DNA from: Thermaerobacillus caldiproteolyticus
Lineage (GTDB): Bacteria > Bacillota > Bacilli > Bacillales > Anoxybacillaceae
Length of the DNA: 64,000 bases
Reading direction: 5' to 3'
NCBI RefSeq assembly: GCF_013761245.1
Contig: NZ_JACDUT010000002.1
Location: 1 to 64,000 of the forward strand
Shown here piece after piece: positions 1 through 8,136 of the stretch. The position numbers were made by a program, and so were the translations under genes. Position 1 is the stretch's first letter. Each line of letters opens with the position of its first letter. A model generated the notes under the pieces. That model saw nothing but the letters and a program-made list of their open reading frames with translations, was not told the origin of the DNA and did no database searches.

Positions 1-1
1 A

Positions 2-280
2 AAAGTCCGTCAAATGGCGGAACAAACAGGGATCTTTTTCGTTTCACCGATTAATCCTCGAAATGGTGATGAACGAAAAGATGCCTACGGCCGGGGGATT
101 CCTTCGTTTTTGAAAACAGAATTCGGAAAGTGGTTGTTTCGTTTCCGTAACTCGATTGAGCAGACATTCAATCAATTAAAGAATGATGGACTAGAACAGC
201 CACGTTGGTATGGGTTTCATCGCTATTTACTGCATGTACAATTATGCATTATTATGCACGATTTTGAGTTTTTACTCTAG
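2..280 (+). mobile_element. Transposase C-terminal fragment (DDE type), cut by window start
   Basis: The frame is open from base 2, so the gene begins outside the window and only the last 93 or so residues are present. The visible part has the IEQTFNQLK-type motif, with a glutamate followed by F..LK, which in DDE transposases of the IS4/IS5 kind carries the last catalytic acid. After it comes a hydrophobic tail typical of transposase C-termini. It runs convergent to dapA and stops about 30 bp before the dapA terminator. In B. subtilis and relatives rnjB follows dapA, so an insertion or rearrangement broke the order here. The family is not resolved from this fragment and no terminal repeat could be confirmed. 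Confidence 0.75.
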
Positions 281-302
281 TTTTGCAACACCATCAATCT
301 TT

Positions 303-340
303 ATAAAAAAGACCAATCCGCCTTTGCGAGCGGATTGGTC
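303..340 (-). terminator. Rho-independent terminator of dapA
   Basis: A perfect 11-bp inverted repeat (311-321 with 330-340, arms GACCAATCCGC/GCGGATTGGTC, 8-nt loop) is followed on the minus strand by six U residues (305-310). It lies 8 bp past the dapA stop and ends the asd-dapG-dapA transcript. The short plus-strand transposase gene reads toward it from the other side. Confidence 0.9.
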
Positions 341-348
341 GCGATCAC

Positions 349-1221
349 TTATAGCATGTTTAATAGCTTCATCAATTGCACGCGCTCTTGTTCTGTTAAT
401 GGAACAAGCGGCAAACGTACAGAACCAACATCTAATCCTTTTAGTTGTAATGCGGTTTTGACTGGAGCAGGACTAGGTGCAGCAAATAAACCTTTCATAA
501 TCGGGAGCAATCTTTGGTGCCATTTTGCTGCTTCAGCAAGGTTCCCTGCTTCAAAAGCCGCCATCATTTCTTGCATTTCATTTCCGATAATATGAGATGC
601 AACAGAGACCACTCCTGCTCCTCCGATTGCCATCACTGGGAGCGTCAAGCCATCGTCGCCGCTATATAGAAGAAAATCGTCATCTGTACGCGCGATAATT
701 TCTGTCATCGCATCTAAATTGCCGCTTGCATCTTTAACGGCAACAATGTTTGGAATTTCTGCTAAGCGAACAATGGTATCCACACTAATGTTAATAACGG
801 CACGGCCAGGAATGTTATACACCATGATCGGAAGTGACGTGCTTTCAGCAATCGCTTTAAAATGCTGGTAAATTCCTTCTTGGTTCGGTTTATTGTAATA
901 CGGTGCCACAATCATGACAGCATCAACACCGGCATCTTCTGCCTTTTTTGTCAGCTCAATCGATGCGCGCGTATTGTTGCTTCCCGTCCCTGCAATAACA
1001 GGCACTCGACCGTTGACGACAGAAACAACGTGACGGAATAGAGCCACTTTTTCTTCCGTCGTTAACGTTGGCGATTCTCCTGTCGTACCGGCAATAACGA
1101 GCGAATCAGTGCCGTTTTCAATTAAATAATTGACAAGCTGTGTCGTTTTCGCAAAATCAATATTGCCTTTATTATCAAAAGGGGTTACCATCGCCGTAGC
1201 GATTTTACCGAATGAAACCAA
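349..1221 (-). CDS. dapA: 4-hydroxy-tetrahydrodipicolinate synthase
   Basis: DapA condenses pyruvate with aspartate semialdehyde, the first committed step to diaminopimelate and lysine. Its product also feeds spore dipicolinate. The class I aldolase fold shows the AGTTGESPTL substrate loop (residues 45-54), the tyrosine of the VYNIPGR motif (Tyr135) and the Schiff-base lysine in VAVKDASG (Lys163). I place the start at a TTG (1221) because GAGGAG sits 8 nt upstream and the product then begins MVSFGK like relatives. A GTG at 1230 overlaps the ribosome site itself. The length of 290 aa is usual for the family. It is the last gene of asd-dapG-dapA, 5 bp after dapG, whose final codons hold its ribosome binding site. 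Confidence 0.95.
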   Translation of the reverse strand: MVSFGKIATAMVTPFDNKGNIDFAKTTQLVNYLIENGTDSLVIAGTTGESPTLTTEEKVALFRHVVSVVNGRVPVIAGTGSNNTRASIELTKKAEDAGVDAVMIVAPYYNKPNQEGIYQHFKAIAESTSLPIMVYNIPGRAVINISVDTIVRLAEIPNIVAVKDASGNLDAMTEIIARTDDDFLLYSGDDGLTLPVMAIGGAGVVSVASHIIGNEMQEMMAAFEAGNLAEAAKWHQRLLPIMKGLFAAPSPAPVKTALQLKGLDVGSVRLPLVPLTEQERVQLMKLLNML

Positions 1222-1226
1222 TGTTT

Positions 1227-2474
1227 TCACTCCTCATTCGAATCGTATTTCACAAATTGTTCTTCAGAGAGATGAAACGCATCATGTAATGCGTTGACGG
1301 CTTTCTTTAAATCTTCTTCTTTTACTAATACCCAAATCGTTGTATGGCTATCAGCCGATTGTAAAATTTGAATGCCTTGTTCAGAAAGAGCAGTGACGAT
1401 TTTAGCAGTGACCCCCGGAACACCAGCAATTCCCGCTCCCACTGTTGACACTTTTGCACACCCTCTTGTCACAACGGGCTCATAACCAATGCGGTGAAGG
1501 GCGCCAATCGCGCGATCTGTCATTTCACCAGCCACTGTATAGACGACGCCATGCGGAGAAATATTAATAAAATCAACGCTGATGCCTTCGTTTGCCATCG
1601 CTTTGAACACATCTGACTGAAGTTCGTAATGCCCTTCTTTTGCTTGTACCTTTATTTGTGTAATATTCGAGACATGAGCGATACCAGTAACAAGGCGTTC
1701 TCTTACATCGCTTCCTTTCTTCGATTTAAGCGAAGAGGTAACGAGCGTTCCCGGTGAATCGGAATACGTTGACCGCACACGGAGCGGCACTTTCGCCTGC
1801 ATCGCAATTTCTACAGCGCGCGGATGAATGACTTTTGCCCCTTGGTACGCCATATTGCAAATTTCTGTATAGGTAACGACATCGAGAGGTCGAGCATTTT
1901 CAACAATACGCGGATCGGCTGTCATCACCCCTTCGACATCGGTAAAGATGTCGACATACTCTGCATTTAGGGCTGCACCGAGAGCAGCGGCGGACGTATC
2001 GCTACCACCGCGACCAAGCGTCGTAATATCACCATCTTTTGTTGCTCCTTGGAAGCCGGCGACAACGACAACATCGTATTCTTCTAACGTTTCAAGCAAT
2101 CGTTCACAACGCATTTCAACAATTTTCGCATTTGTATAATCGCTGTTTGTTCGGAAGCCAGCTTGAGCTCCGGTAAACGCAATTGCCTTAATGCCGTGTT
2201 TATTTAGCAGATTCGTAAAAACAACGCTTGAAATAATTTCTCCGCAAGACATCAATAAGTCTTGCTCTCGCTTACTGACATAGGTATCCGTTCCACCAAT
2301 TAAGCTAAGCAAGGTATCCGTCGCATATGGTTCCCCTTTGCGGCCCATCGCTGAGACGACAACAACTACTTTATACCCGTCTTCTAGCGCTTTTTCAATA
2401 TGTTTTCGTGCAAAATCGCGTCCGTATTCATCACGGACGGAGGTGCCGCCAAATTTTTGAACAATAATTTTCAT
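1227..2474 (-). CDS. dapG: Aspartokinase I (DapG type)
   Basis: This enzyme phosphorylates aspartate, the entry step of the aspartate family pathway. The N-terminal kinase domain begins with the KFGGTS nucleotide loop at residues 6-11. The C-terminal third holds paired ACT domains (about residues 265-400) that normally bind the feedback ligand. In B. subtilis this isozyme responds to meso-diaminopimelate, and the position beside dapA and the spoVF genes supports the same role here. The start at 2474 has GAGGTG 7-8 nt upstream; an earlier in-frame ATG at 2501 has no such site. The 415 aa product is normal. No lysine riboswitch is visible upstream, which fits a DapG rather than a LysC isozyme. 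Confidence 0.93.
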   Translation of the reverse strand: MKIIVQKFGGTSVRDEYGRDFARKHIEKALEDGYKVVVVVSAMGRKGEPYATDTLLSLIGGTDTYVSKREQDLLMSCGEIISSVVFTNLLNKHGIKAIAFTGAQAGFRTNSDYTNAKIVEMRCERLLETLEEYDVVVVAGFQGATKDGDITTLGRGGSDTSAAALGAALNAEYVDIFTDVEGVMTADPRIVENARPLDVVTYTEICNMAYQGAKVIHPRAVEIAMQAKVPLRVRSTYSDSPGTLVTSSLKSKKGSDVRERLVTGIAHVSNITQIKVQAKEGHYELQSDVFKAMANEGISVDFINISPHGVVYTVAGEMTDRAIGALHRIGYEPVVTRGCAKVSTVGAGIAGVPGVTAKIVTALSEQGIQILQSADSHTTIWVLVKEEDLKKAVNALHDAFHLSEEQFVKYDSNEE

Positions 2475-2504
2475 GTTAACACCTCGATGTTCTTCAATCA
2501 TTCA

Positions 2505-3551
2505 TTATTTGACAAGACCTAATTTTAGGAGACTTTCTGCAATTTGTACAGAGTTCCATGCAGCTCCTTTTAATAAATTATCAGAGACAATCCATAGGTG
2601 GAACGCGTCATCACGATCTAAATCTTTGCGAATTCGGCCGACAAATACGTCATTTTTTCCAACACAATCAGCCGGCATCGGATATAGTTGTTCAGTTGGG
2701 TCGTCTTGCAAAATAACACCTGGCGCATTTTTTAATATGTTCTTAATGTCTTCCGCACTTACGCCTTCTTTTTCAATTTCAATGTATACAGATTCAGAAT
2801 GACCCGTGATCACCGGAATGCGTACGCATGTTGCGGCGATTTGTAATTCAGGCATGTGCATAATTTTTTTCGTTTCGTTCATCATTTTGATTTCTTCAAA
2901 GGTAAAGCCATTATCTTGGAATTTATCAATTTGCGGAACTGCATTGAATGCAATTTGATAATGCTTGCGGTCGGATTTTACCGGTAAAATTTCCGGTGTG
3001 AACGGTTCACCGTTAAGAATCGCTTTTGATTGGGCTTTTAGTTCTTCGATCGCTTGTGCCCCTGCCCCCGATACAGCTTGGTACGTGGAAACAATCACTT
3101 TTTTCAAACCGAATGCTTGGCGAATCGGTTCAAGAGCCACGACCATTTGAATCGTTGAACAATTTGGGTTCGCGATAATGCCATTATGCCATTTTACGTC
3201 TTCCTCATTTACTTCAGGCACAACAAGTGGCACGTTTTCGTCCATGCGGAACGCGCTTGTATTGTCAATGACAATGGCACCACGCTTAACCGCTTCTGGG
3301 GCGAGCGCTTTTGATACAGAGCCGCCAGCGCTAAACAGCGCAATATCAACCCCTTCAAAGCTCTCTGGTTTCGCTACTTGCACTTCGATCTCTTGACCTT
3401 TAAAGGTTGCTTTTTTCCCTGCTGAGCGCTCCGAAGACAACAACGTTAATGTCCCAACAGGAAAGTTTTTATTTTCGAGCGTTTGAATCATTTGCTGACC
3501 AACCGCGCCTGTTGCTCCTACGACTGCTACATGAAAACGTCTTTGTTCCAT
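2505..3551 (-). CDS. asd: Aspartate-semialdehyde dehydrogenase
   Basis: Asd reduces aspartyl phosphate to aspartate semialdehyde with NADPH, linking DapG to DapA. The N-terminus has the dinucleotide loop GATGAVGQQ (residues 12-20), and the catalytic cysteine lies in ANPNCSTIQ (Cys131). The substrate-binding arginine and histidine region follows in the C-terminal half ([10 protein letters not shown]). The product is 348 aa, as in B. subtilis. An AAGGAG site is 7-8 nt before the ATG. It is the first gene of the asd-dapG-dapA set, about 135 bp after dpaB, and has a candidate vegetative promoter in that gap, so it need not depend on the sporulation promoter of dpaAB. Confidence 0.95.
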   Translation of the reverse strand: MEQRRFHVAVVGATGAVGQQMIQTLENKNFPVGTLTLLSSERSAGKKATFKGQEIEVQVAKPESFEGVDIALFSAGGSVSKALAPEAVKRGAIVIDNTSAFRMDENVPLVVPEVNEEDVKWHNGIIANPNCSTIQMVVALEPIRQAFGLKKVIVSTYQAVSGAGAQAIEELKAQSKAILNGEPFTPEILPVKSDRKHYQIAFNAVPQIDKFQDNGFTFEEIKMMNETKKIMHMPELQIAATCVRIPVITGHSESVYIEIEKEGVSAEDIKNILKNAPGVILQDDPTEQLYPMPADCVGKNDVFVGRIRKDLDRDDAFHLWIVSDNLLKGAAWNSVQIAESLLKLGLVK

Positions 3552-3585
3552 CGCTCATTCTCCTTCCACCTAATCACTCAATCAC

Positions 3586-3614
3586 ATTGTATAAACTGAT
3601 AGTTTTTATTTTAA
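3586..3614 (-). promoter_or_regulatory. Candidate sigma-A promoter of asd
   Basis: Reading the minus strand, TTAAAA (3609-3614) is separated by 17 bp from TACAAT (3586-3591), 35 bp before the asd start codon. The -10 box is good (5 of 6) and the -35 is weak (4 of 6). The site lies in the AT-rich gap between dpaB and asd, where a vegetative start would separate asd-dapG-dapA from the mother-cell genes upstream. Confidence 0.45.
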
Positions 3615-3685
3615 CATATTAGATTGTAAAGGAGAGAAAAATTTTATATGCCTGTATAAATTTTCTTTTGTTTGATTTTTTATTA

Positions 3686-4285
3686 TTAATCCTCATCACG
3701 AAACTTTTCGATGATGACCGGTTGCAGTTGTTTTCCTTCTAGAGCGGCGATGACCGTATCGCGCAAGAGCGACATTTTCGCTACCATCGAATTTGGTTTT
3801 GTATGTGGGGCGTCTTGACCAAACGGGATAAAATAAATATTTTTCGCAGCCATTAAACGCATTAAGTTAACACCATTTAAACCTAACGCATCGTTCGTGG
3901 AAATGCCCACAACAACAGGACGATGATTGCGCATCGTTGCTTTTGCTGCCATCAATACCGGTGAATCAGTCATGGCATTGGCGAACTTGCTCATAGAGTT
4001 TCCTGTCAACGGAGCAATGACCATGCAGTCAAGCGGAATTTTCGGACCGAGCGGCTCTGCTTTGACGATCGTATCAATGATTTCATTCCCTGTCATTTCC
4101 TCAAGTTTTTTGACCCACTCTTCTCCGTCTCCAAATCTTGTATTTGTCGTTTTTACTGTATGAGTGACAATCGGTAATACTTCCGCTCCTTCTTGCACTA
4201 ACTTTTCGATTTCTGGCATAACCGCATCATACGTACAATGCGACCCGGTTAACCCAAATCCAATTCGTTTTCCTTTTAAACTCAT
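3686..4285 (-). CDS. spoVFB: Dipicolinate synthase subunit B (flavoprotein)
   Basis: SpoVFB (DpaB) is the flavoprotein-like subunit of dipicolinate synthase, which oxidises the DapA product to dipicolinic acid in the mother cell. The 199 aa protein has the GFGLTGSHC N-terminal loop (residues 9-17) and the PLTGNSMSKFANA segment typical of the UbiX/Dfp-like flavoprotein fold, and ends in the VVGISTNDALGLN region. Its ATG directly abuts the stop of dpaA (TAAATG), so the two subunits are probably translationally coupled and made in equal amounts. GGGGAAC within the last codons of dpaA serves as ribosome site. Length and order match B. subtilis spoVFAB. Confidence 0.95.
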   Translation of the reverse strand: MSLKGKRIGFGLTGSHCTYDAVMPEIEKLVQEGAEVLPIVTHTVKTTNTRFGDGEEWVKKLEEMTGNEIIDTIVKAEPLGPKIPLDCMVIAPLTGNSMSKFANAMTDSPVLMAAKATMRNHRPVVVGISTNDALGLNGVNLMRLMAAKNIYFIPFGQDAPHTKPNSMVAKMSLLRDTVIAALEGKQLQPVIIEKFRDED

Positions 4286-5188
4286 TTACAAGTTCCCCTT
4301 TCTTTTTTGTAAATCGTTAAATAATAATTGAGAAAGAACATTTGCAATGATTTGTCCCGCTGTTTTTGGAGCCACTACTCCCGGCAGCCCCGGGACGAGC
4401 AACGCTTTAATTCCGCGTTTTTCTGCATAACGAAAATCGGTTCCCCCCGGCTTAGATGCTAAATCGATAATTAATGTATGGGCAGGCATCTTCGAAATGA
4501 CACTGGCAGTGACAATGAGATGGGGAATTGTATTAATGCAAATATCAATATCTCTTACTTCTTTTTCTAAATCTTGTAAATAAAATGGTTGAAGTCCCAT
4601 TTCTGTAATTCGTGCGATATGTTCGGAACGGCGTGCTCCTACTTTTACTTTTGCGCCTAATGCCGCAAACGTGCGGGCAACGGTCATTCCAATACGTCCT
4701 AAGCCGAGAACGGCAATACGGGACCCGTGGATCGTAAAATCAGTATGTTGGATGACTATCATAATCGTTCCTTCTGCCGTCGGAATCGAGTTATAAATCG
4801 CGACATCATCTCGTTCAAATAACAGCACATGTTTGCGATTAACGGCTTTCATTAAGCTGTCTAAATAACTGTTACTAATGCCGGAATAGACCGTACAATG
4901 TTTCGGAGTTTTTAGTAACATTTCTTCCGTAAAAGGGATGGGTTCGTTTGAAAACACAGTATCCACTTTTCCTTCTACATTCGTACCGTGAACGGGCAAA
5001 ATAATGGCGTCTAAATCAACAAAATCAACTTCATTAATGCTGGCTTTTGTAGCCCCTGTAAAACTATGAGCTAATTGGTCGAAACCAATGAGGGTCAATT
5101 TCGCATCCAGTTCCGTTAATTTGCGAATGACTTCTAACTGCCTTGCATCTCCACCAATGATAGCGATATGCATCCCCGTCAACATCAT
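4286..5188 (-). CDS. spoVFA: Dipicolinate synthase subunit A (dehydrogenase)
   Basis: SpoVFA (DpaA) is the NAD(P)-binding subunit of dipicolinate synthase. It has an N-terminal domain starting with AIIGGDARQLEVIRKL and a central Rossmann fold with GLGRIGMTVARTFAALGA (about residues 157-174), then a conserved LPGLPGVVAPKTAGQI segment near the C-terminus. I choose the start at 5188 (MMLTGMH), 6 nt after AAGGTGAG, giving 300 aa. The longer reading frame (to 5227) adds residues not seen in relatives. The next ATG at 5185 is equally possible. It is the first gene of the dpaAB pair and is preceded by a sigma-K-like promoter, consistent with late mother-cell expression. Confidence 0.94.
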   Translation of the reverse strand: MMLTGMHIAIIGGDARQLEVIRKLTELDAKLTLIGFDQLAHSFTGATKASINEVDFVDLDAIILPVHGTNVEGKVDTVFSNEPIPFTEEMLLKTPKHCTVYSGISNSYLDSLMKAVNRKHVLLFERDDVAIYNSIPTAEGTIMIVIQHTDFTIHGSRIAVLGLGRIGMTVARTFAALGAKVKVGARRSEHIARITEMGLQPFYLQDLEKEVRDIDICINTIPHLIVTASVISKMPAHTLIIDLASKPGGTDFRYAEKRGIKALLVPGLPGVVAPKTAGQIIANVLSQLLFNDLQKRKGNL

Positions 5189-5243
5189 ATATAACTCACC
5201 TTCTTGTTCGAAAACTCGTTTTGACAACTTCTTTTTCTTTCAC

Positions 5244-5270
5244 ATCTTATGAAAGAGGCAGAATATAGGT
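5244..5270 (-). promoter_or_regulatory. Sigma-K-type promoter of dpaAB
   Basis: On the minus strand an AC dinucleotide (5269-5270) is followed after exactly 17 bp by CATAAGAT (5244-5251), matching the sigma-K pattern AC-N17-CATAnnnT. It lies 56 bp upstream of the dpaA start and just past the ymxH terminator. The spoVF operon is transcribed by sigma-K RNA polymerase in the B. subtilis mother cell, so site and gene agree. The call rests on pattern match and context only. Confidence 0.6.
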
Positions 5271-5280
5271 GAATATCCTA

Positions 5281-5320
5281 AAAAAGAAAAAGCGGTTGCA
5301 TCTTGAGATGCAACCGCTTT
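5281..5320 (-). terminator. Rho-independent terminator after ymxH
   Basis: A perfect 14-bp stem (5289-5302 with 5307-5320, arms AAAGCGGTTGCATC/GATGCAACCGCTTT) closes on a TTGA loop and is followed on the minus strand by a U-rich tract (5281-5288). It lies 8 bp past the ymxH stop and insulates the dpaAB promoter from the genes upstream. Confidence 0.93.
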
Positions 5321-5328
5321 TTGCACTT

Positions 5329-5571
5329 CTATTCATCAGGAAAGTCAATGATAATCATATCGGCGCCAACTTTTTTTATATATTTCCATGGAACGCGAAT
5401 TTCGTTTCCTTCTTTGCGAAAGCCGAACCATTTCCCTGTTGGAATGAGCAACGCTTGAATTTGCCCGGTCTGCTCGTTAATTTCTAAATCGGTTTGGCCT
5501 AATACCCCTAGCCGTTCCGCACGTCTAACATCAACGATTTCTTTTCCGCTTAATTCGCTTAGCCTCACCAT
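5329..5571 (-). CDS. ymxH: YlmC/YmxH family PRC-barrel protein
   Basis: An 80 aa protein of the YlmC/YmxH family, a single PRC-barrel-like beta domain with the family pattern beginning RLSELSGKEIVDV and containing LGQTDLEIN and the central KWFGF element. Members occur near sporulation genes in Firmicutes and the family is often called sporulation-linked, but no biochemical role is established. A strong AAAGGAGGAG site precedes the ATG. It stands between the mlpA terminator and its own terminator, so it is probably a single-gene transcript, which matches its place next to spoVFA in B. subtilis. Confidence 0.88.
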   Translation of the reverse strand: MVRLSELSGKEIVDVRRAERLGVLGQTDLEINEQTGQIQALLIPTGKWFGFRKEGNEIRVPWKYIKKVGADMIIIDFPDE

Positions 5572-5611
5572 CTGCTCCTCCTTTGTCCCTTTTTACCATT
5601 GTAAGAAAAAA

Positions 5612-5653
5612 ACAATAAAAAAATGCCTGCAAGTTATTCTAGCAGGCATTTTT
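5612..5653 (-). terminator. Rho-independent terminator downstream of mlpA
   Basis: A 12-bp stem (5619-5630 with 5642-5653, core ATGCCTGC/GCAGGCAT) with an 11-nt loop carries A/U-rich outer pairs and a short U-rich tail on the minus strand. It lies about 100 bp past the mlpA stop. The unusual spacer in between contains a possible 23-codon reading frame that runs into the stem. Confidence 0.8.
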
Positions 5654-5705
5654 CCAACATCAAACCGAGCAGTTGTCCTGTTACCAGAAACGGAGGTTCG
5701 CCCAT
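5634..5705 (-). CDS. Possible 23-aa small protein between mlpA and its terminator
   Basis: A short frame begins with ATG at 5705, 8 nt after a GGAG, and ends inside the terminator loop. The predicted peptide is hydrophobic with a GQLLGLMLEK stretch. I do not recognise it. It occupies most of the roughly 100-bp spacer between the mlpA stop and the terminator, an unusually long spacer for this operon. The frame is too short for codon use to decide, and chance occurrence is quite possible. Confidence 0.22.
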   Translation of the reverse strand: MGEPPFLVTGQLLGLMLEKCLLE

Positions 5706-5750
5706 ATCGGCTCTCCGATCGATAAGAAGAAAATCGCGTAATCATATGTG

Positions 5751-6995
5751 TTAGCTCTGACGTAGTTCACTTGGCAATTGTCCACTTGGACTAATTAAAG
5801 CAAGCGCATAGTCTTCACTAAAAATTTGCTGCGCAAGCTCATTCACTTTTTCTTTCGTCACATTATTAATCTCCTCGATGATTTCATCAAGAGAGCGATG
5901 GCGGCCTAGCAACAATTCGTTTTTGCCGTTACGGCTCATGCGGCTGTTTGTGCTTTCTAAGCTTAGCATTAAGCTTCCTTTCATTTGCTCTTTACTATTT
6001 TGCAGCTCTTTTTCCGTAATTCCGTCTTCTTTTAATTTGCGAATCGTCTCTTGAATTGTTTCGAATAAAAGATCTAGCTGGTTGTTACCAGTTCCCCCAT
6101 AAATCGCAAGCAATCCCCCATCTTGATAGGAAGAATGGTAAGAGAACACCGAATACGCTAAGCCCCGCTGTTCGCGAACTTCTTGGAATAGACGGCTGCT
6201 CATGCTGCCCCCTAAAATGTTATTTAAAATAATGAGGCTGTAAATATCCGGGTGACCAACTGGCAATCCGTTAAACCCGATACATAAATGGGCCTGTTCG
6301 GTATCTTTTTGACGAGCTAATTTTTGCGGCTGAAATATTGGTGCTTGTTCCTGGCGTGTTTGTTGTTTTGCTGTGAAGGCCCCGAAATATTTTTCGATTT
6401 GGTTTATAAAGCTTTCCTTCACATTTCCCGCCACCGAAATTACCACTCGATCAGGAGTATAGTAATCTGCCATATATCTGCGGAGTGACTCTCCCGTAAA
6501 CGTGCGCAATGTTTCTTCTGTTCCTAAAATCGGATAACCAAGCGGATGATTCGCGTAACACGCTTTGCTTAATAAGTCATGAACGATATCATCTGGAGTA
6601 TCTTCGTACATTTTAATTTCTTCTAATACGACATTTTTTTCTTTTTGCAGTTCTTCATCGACAAACGTAGAATGGAAGAACATATCCGCCAACATTTCCA
6701 AAGCGAATTCGGCATGCTCATCTAACACTTTAGCATAATAACATGTATATTCTTTCGATGTAAAAGCGTTTACTTGACCGCCAATACTATCGAATGCTTC
6801 AGCAATTTCCCGTGCCGTTCGCGTTTTTGTTCCTTTAAAAAACATATGCTCTAAAAAATGGGAAATTCCATTGTTTTGTTCACTTTCGTTTCGTGAACCT
6901 GTTCCGATCCATACGCCAATCGCTACGGATCTTACAGTTGGAATTTGTTCTAGTACAATTCGTACTCCATTTCGACATGTATACTTGTTAATCAA
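5751..6995 (-). CDS. mlpA: M16 family zinc peptidase
   Basis: A mitochondrial-processing-peptidase-like protease (YmxG/MlpA). The inverted zinc motif HFLEH is at residues 46-50 (His46, Glu49, His50), and a conserved glutamate about 75 residues further on (NVVLEEIKMYED) supplies the third zinc ligand. The C-terminal M16 domain has the usual GLAYSV and GGTGNNQ segments. In B. subtilis the homologue is reported to affect peptide processing or regulation, but its substrate is not defined here. The start is a TTG at 6995 with AGGAGG 9 nt upstream, giving 414 aa of normal length. It lies 13 bp behind ylxY and ahead of a terminator, as in B. subtilis. Confidence 0.93.
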   Translation of the reverse strand: MINKYTCRNGVRIVLEQIPTVRSVAIGVWIGTGSRNESEQNNGISHFLEHMFFKGTKTRTAREIAEAFDSIGGQVNAFTSKEYTCYYAKVLDEHAEFALEMLADMFFHSTFVDEELQKEKNVVLEEIKMYEDTPDDIVHDLLSKACYANHPLGYPILGTEETLRTFTGESLRRYMADYYTPDRVVISVAGNVKESFINQIEKYFGAFTAKQQTRQEQAPIFQPQKLARQKDTEQAHLCIGFNGLPVGHPDIYSLIILNNILGGSMSSRLFQEVREQRGLAYSVFSYHSSYQDGGLLAIYGGTGNNQLDLLFETIQETIRKLKEDGITEKELQNSKEQMKGSLMLSLESTNSRMSRNGKNELLLGRHRSLDEIIEEINNVTKEKVNELAQQIFSEDYALALISPSGQLPSELRQS

Positions 6996-7008
6996 AGCCT
7001 TGTTCCTC

Positions 7009-7971
7009 CTATTTTTTCACAATTCTTTTTTCATCTAATAGCGTAGATACATTGTCGATTTTGTATCCTTTTTGTTGAATCGAAACAATGAGTGGTTCAA
7101 GTGCCTCAGCCGTCGATAACGTAGGGTGCATTAAAACCATCGCGCCCGGATGAATTTTAGACATTACCCGTTTCACTATAACAGATGGAGACGGTTTTTG
7201 CCAATCAATTGTATCGACGCTCCACATAATTGTTTTCATGTTCAAATCATCGGCAATTTTCACTACATCATCGCGGTAACTGCCGCTTGGAGGAGCGAAC
7301 CATTTGCATTTGACTCCTGTTGTCGCTTCAATGACTTTATTCGTTTTTTCCAGCTGTTCGCGAATCGCTTGATTGCTCATTGTTTTTAAATCAGGGTGAC
7401 TGTATGAATGATTGCCAACTTCTTGCCCTGCATCTACAATCATTTTTGCCATATCAGGATGATTTTTTACCCAGCGTCCTTCCAAAAAAAATGTTGCCTT
7501 TACGTTATGCTTTTTTAAAATCTCAAGCATTTTCGGGATATATTCATTTCCCCATGCAACATTAATGAGGAAGGTGACCATCGGTTTCTCAGGATGCCCT
7601 CGATAAATCGCAGCAGGCGGCAAATCGTCTAGATGAACTTTCGGGGGAACTTGTTCATACACCAGCTTGCTCTTATCAAACGTCCCGTCTTTTTTCATAT
7701 TTTGGTAAGAGTCGTTAATATTGACCTTTAATCCATTGTAGCCGGGGATGGCTTTCCATACTCTATCAATAACTGCATTTTGCGGAGCAATTTCATATTT
7801 TTTTGCTTTTGCTTCAATTTCCATGTATAGCTTATCTTTTGGCTTAGCTGCCTCAACGCTTCTTTCTCGCAACTTTGTAATATATTGATCAATAGCAGGC
7901 TGATTGACAATAGACAATGCAAACAAAAGCATAATGAACACCGAAACATATGGAACATATTTTCCTCTCAC
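7009..7971 (-). CDS. ylxY: Membrane-anchored NodB-type polysaccharide deacetylase homologue
   Basis: The protein starts with a short basic stretch and one hydrophobic segment (about residues 5-22), a probable signal anchor, then a spacer and a NodB domain (about residues 120-300). The histidine pair HSYSH and the later APPSGSYRDDV and LMHP motifs are present. However, the first NodB motif, normally TFDDGP, reads TFLINVAWGN, so the metal and catalytic aspartates are absent. This hints at a non-catalytic or altered protein. The start is the GTG at 7971 with AAGGAGG 8 nt upstream (320 aa); a TTG at 8016 has no such site. It sits between pnp and mlpA as in B. subtilis and may be involved in sporulation. 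Confidence 0.88.
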   Translation of the reverse strand: MRGKYVPYVSVFIMLLFALSIVNQPAIDQYITKLRERSVEAAKPKDKLYMEIEAKAKKYEIAPQNAVIDRVWKAIPGYNGLKVNINDSYQNMKKDGTFDKSKLVYEQVPPKVHLDDLPPAAIYRGHPEKPMVTFLINVAWGNEYIPKMLEILKKHNVKATFFLEGRWVKNHPDMAKMIVDAGQEVGNHSYSHPDLKTMSNQAIREQLEKTNKVIEATTGVKCKWFAPPSGSYRDDVVKIADDLNMKTIMWSVDTIDWQKPSPSVIVKRVMSKIHPGAMVLMHPTLSTAEALEPLIVSIQQKGYKIDNVSTLLDEKRIVKK

Positions 7972-8047
7972 ACCTGTCCCCTCCTTTTCTATTACAAATA
8001 TGTAAGGCGAGGACAAGATAGAACTATTGCTCCGACAGATATGACAA

Positions 8048-8100
8048 ATAAAAAAGCCGATGATTCCTCCAACTTTACAGCAGGAAGGCTCGGCTTTTTC
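8048..8100 (-). terminator. Terminator downstream of pnp
   Basis: Arms AAAAAGCCGA (8051-8060) and TCGGCTTTTT (8090-8099) form a 10-bp stem whose distal end supplies the U run on the minus strand. A second, imperfect hairpin (8113-8132) lies directly past the pnp stop and may protect the mRNA end. Together they separate pnp from ylxY. Confidence 0.8.
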
Positions 8101-8136
8101 TCATAACAAAGAAGCCTAGGAAAGTTCCGAGGCTCC

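Noticed and set aside
2475-2504. Lysine riboswitch before dapG
   Set aside because: Only 30 bp separate asd and dapG, and no riboswitch-sized leader exists. The DapG isozyme is not expected to have one.
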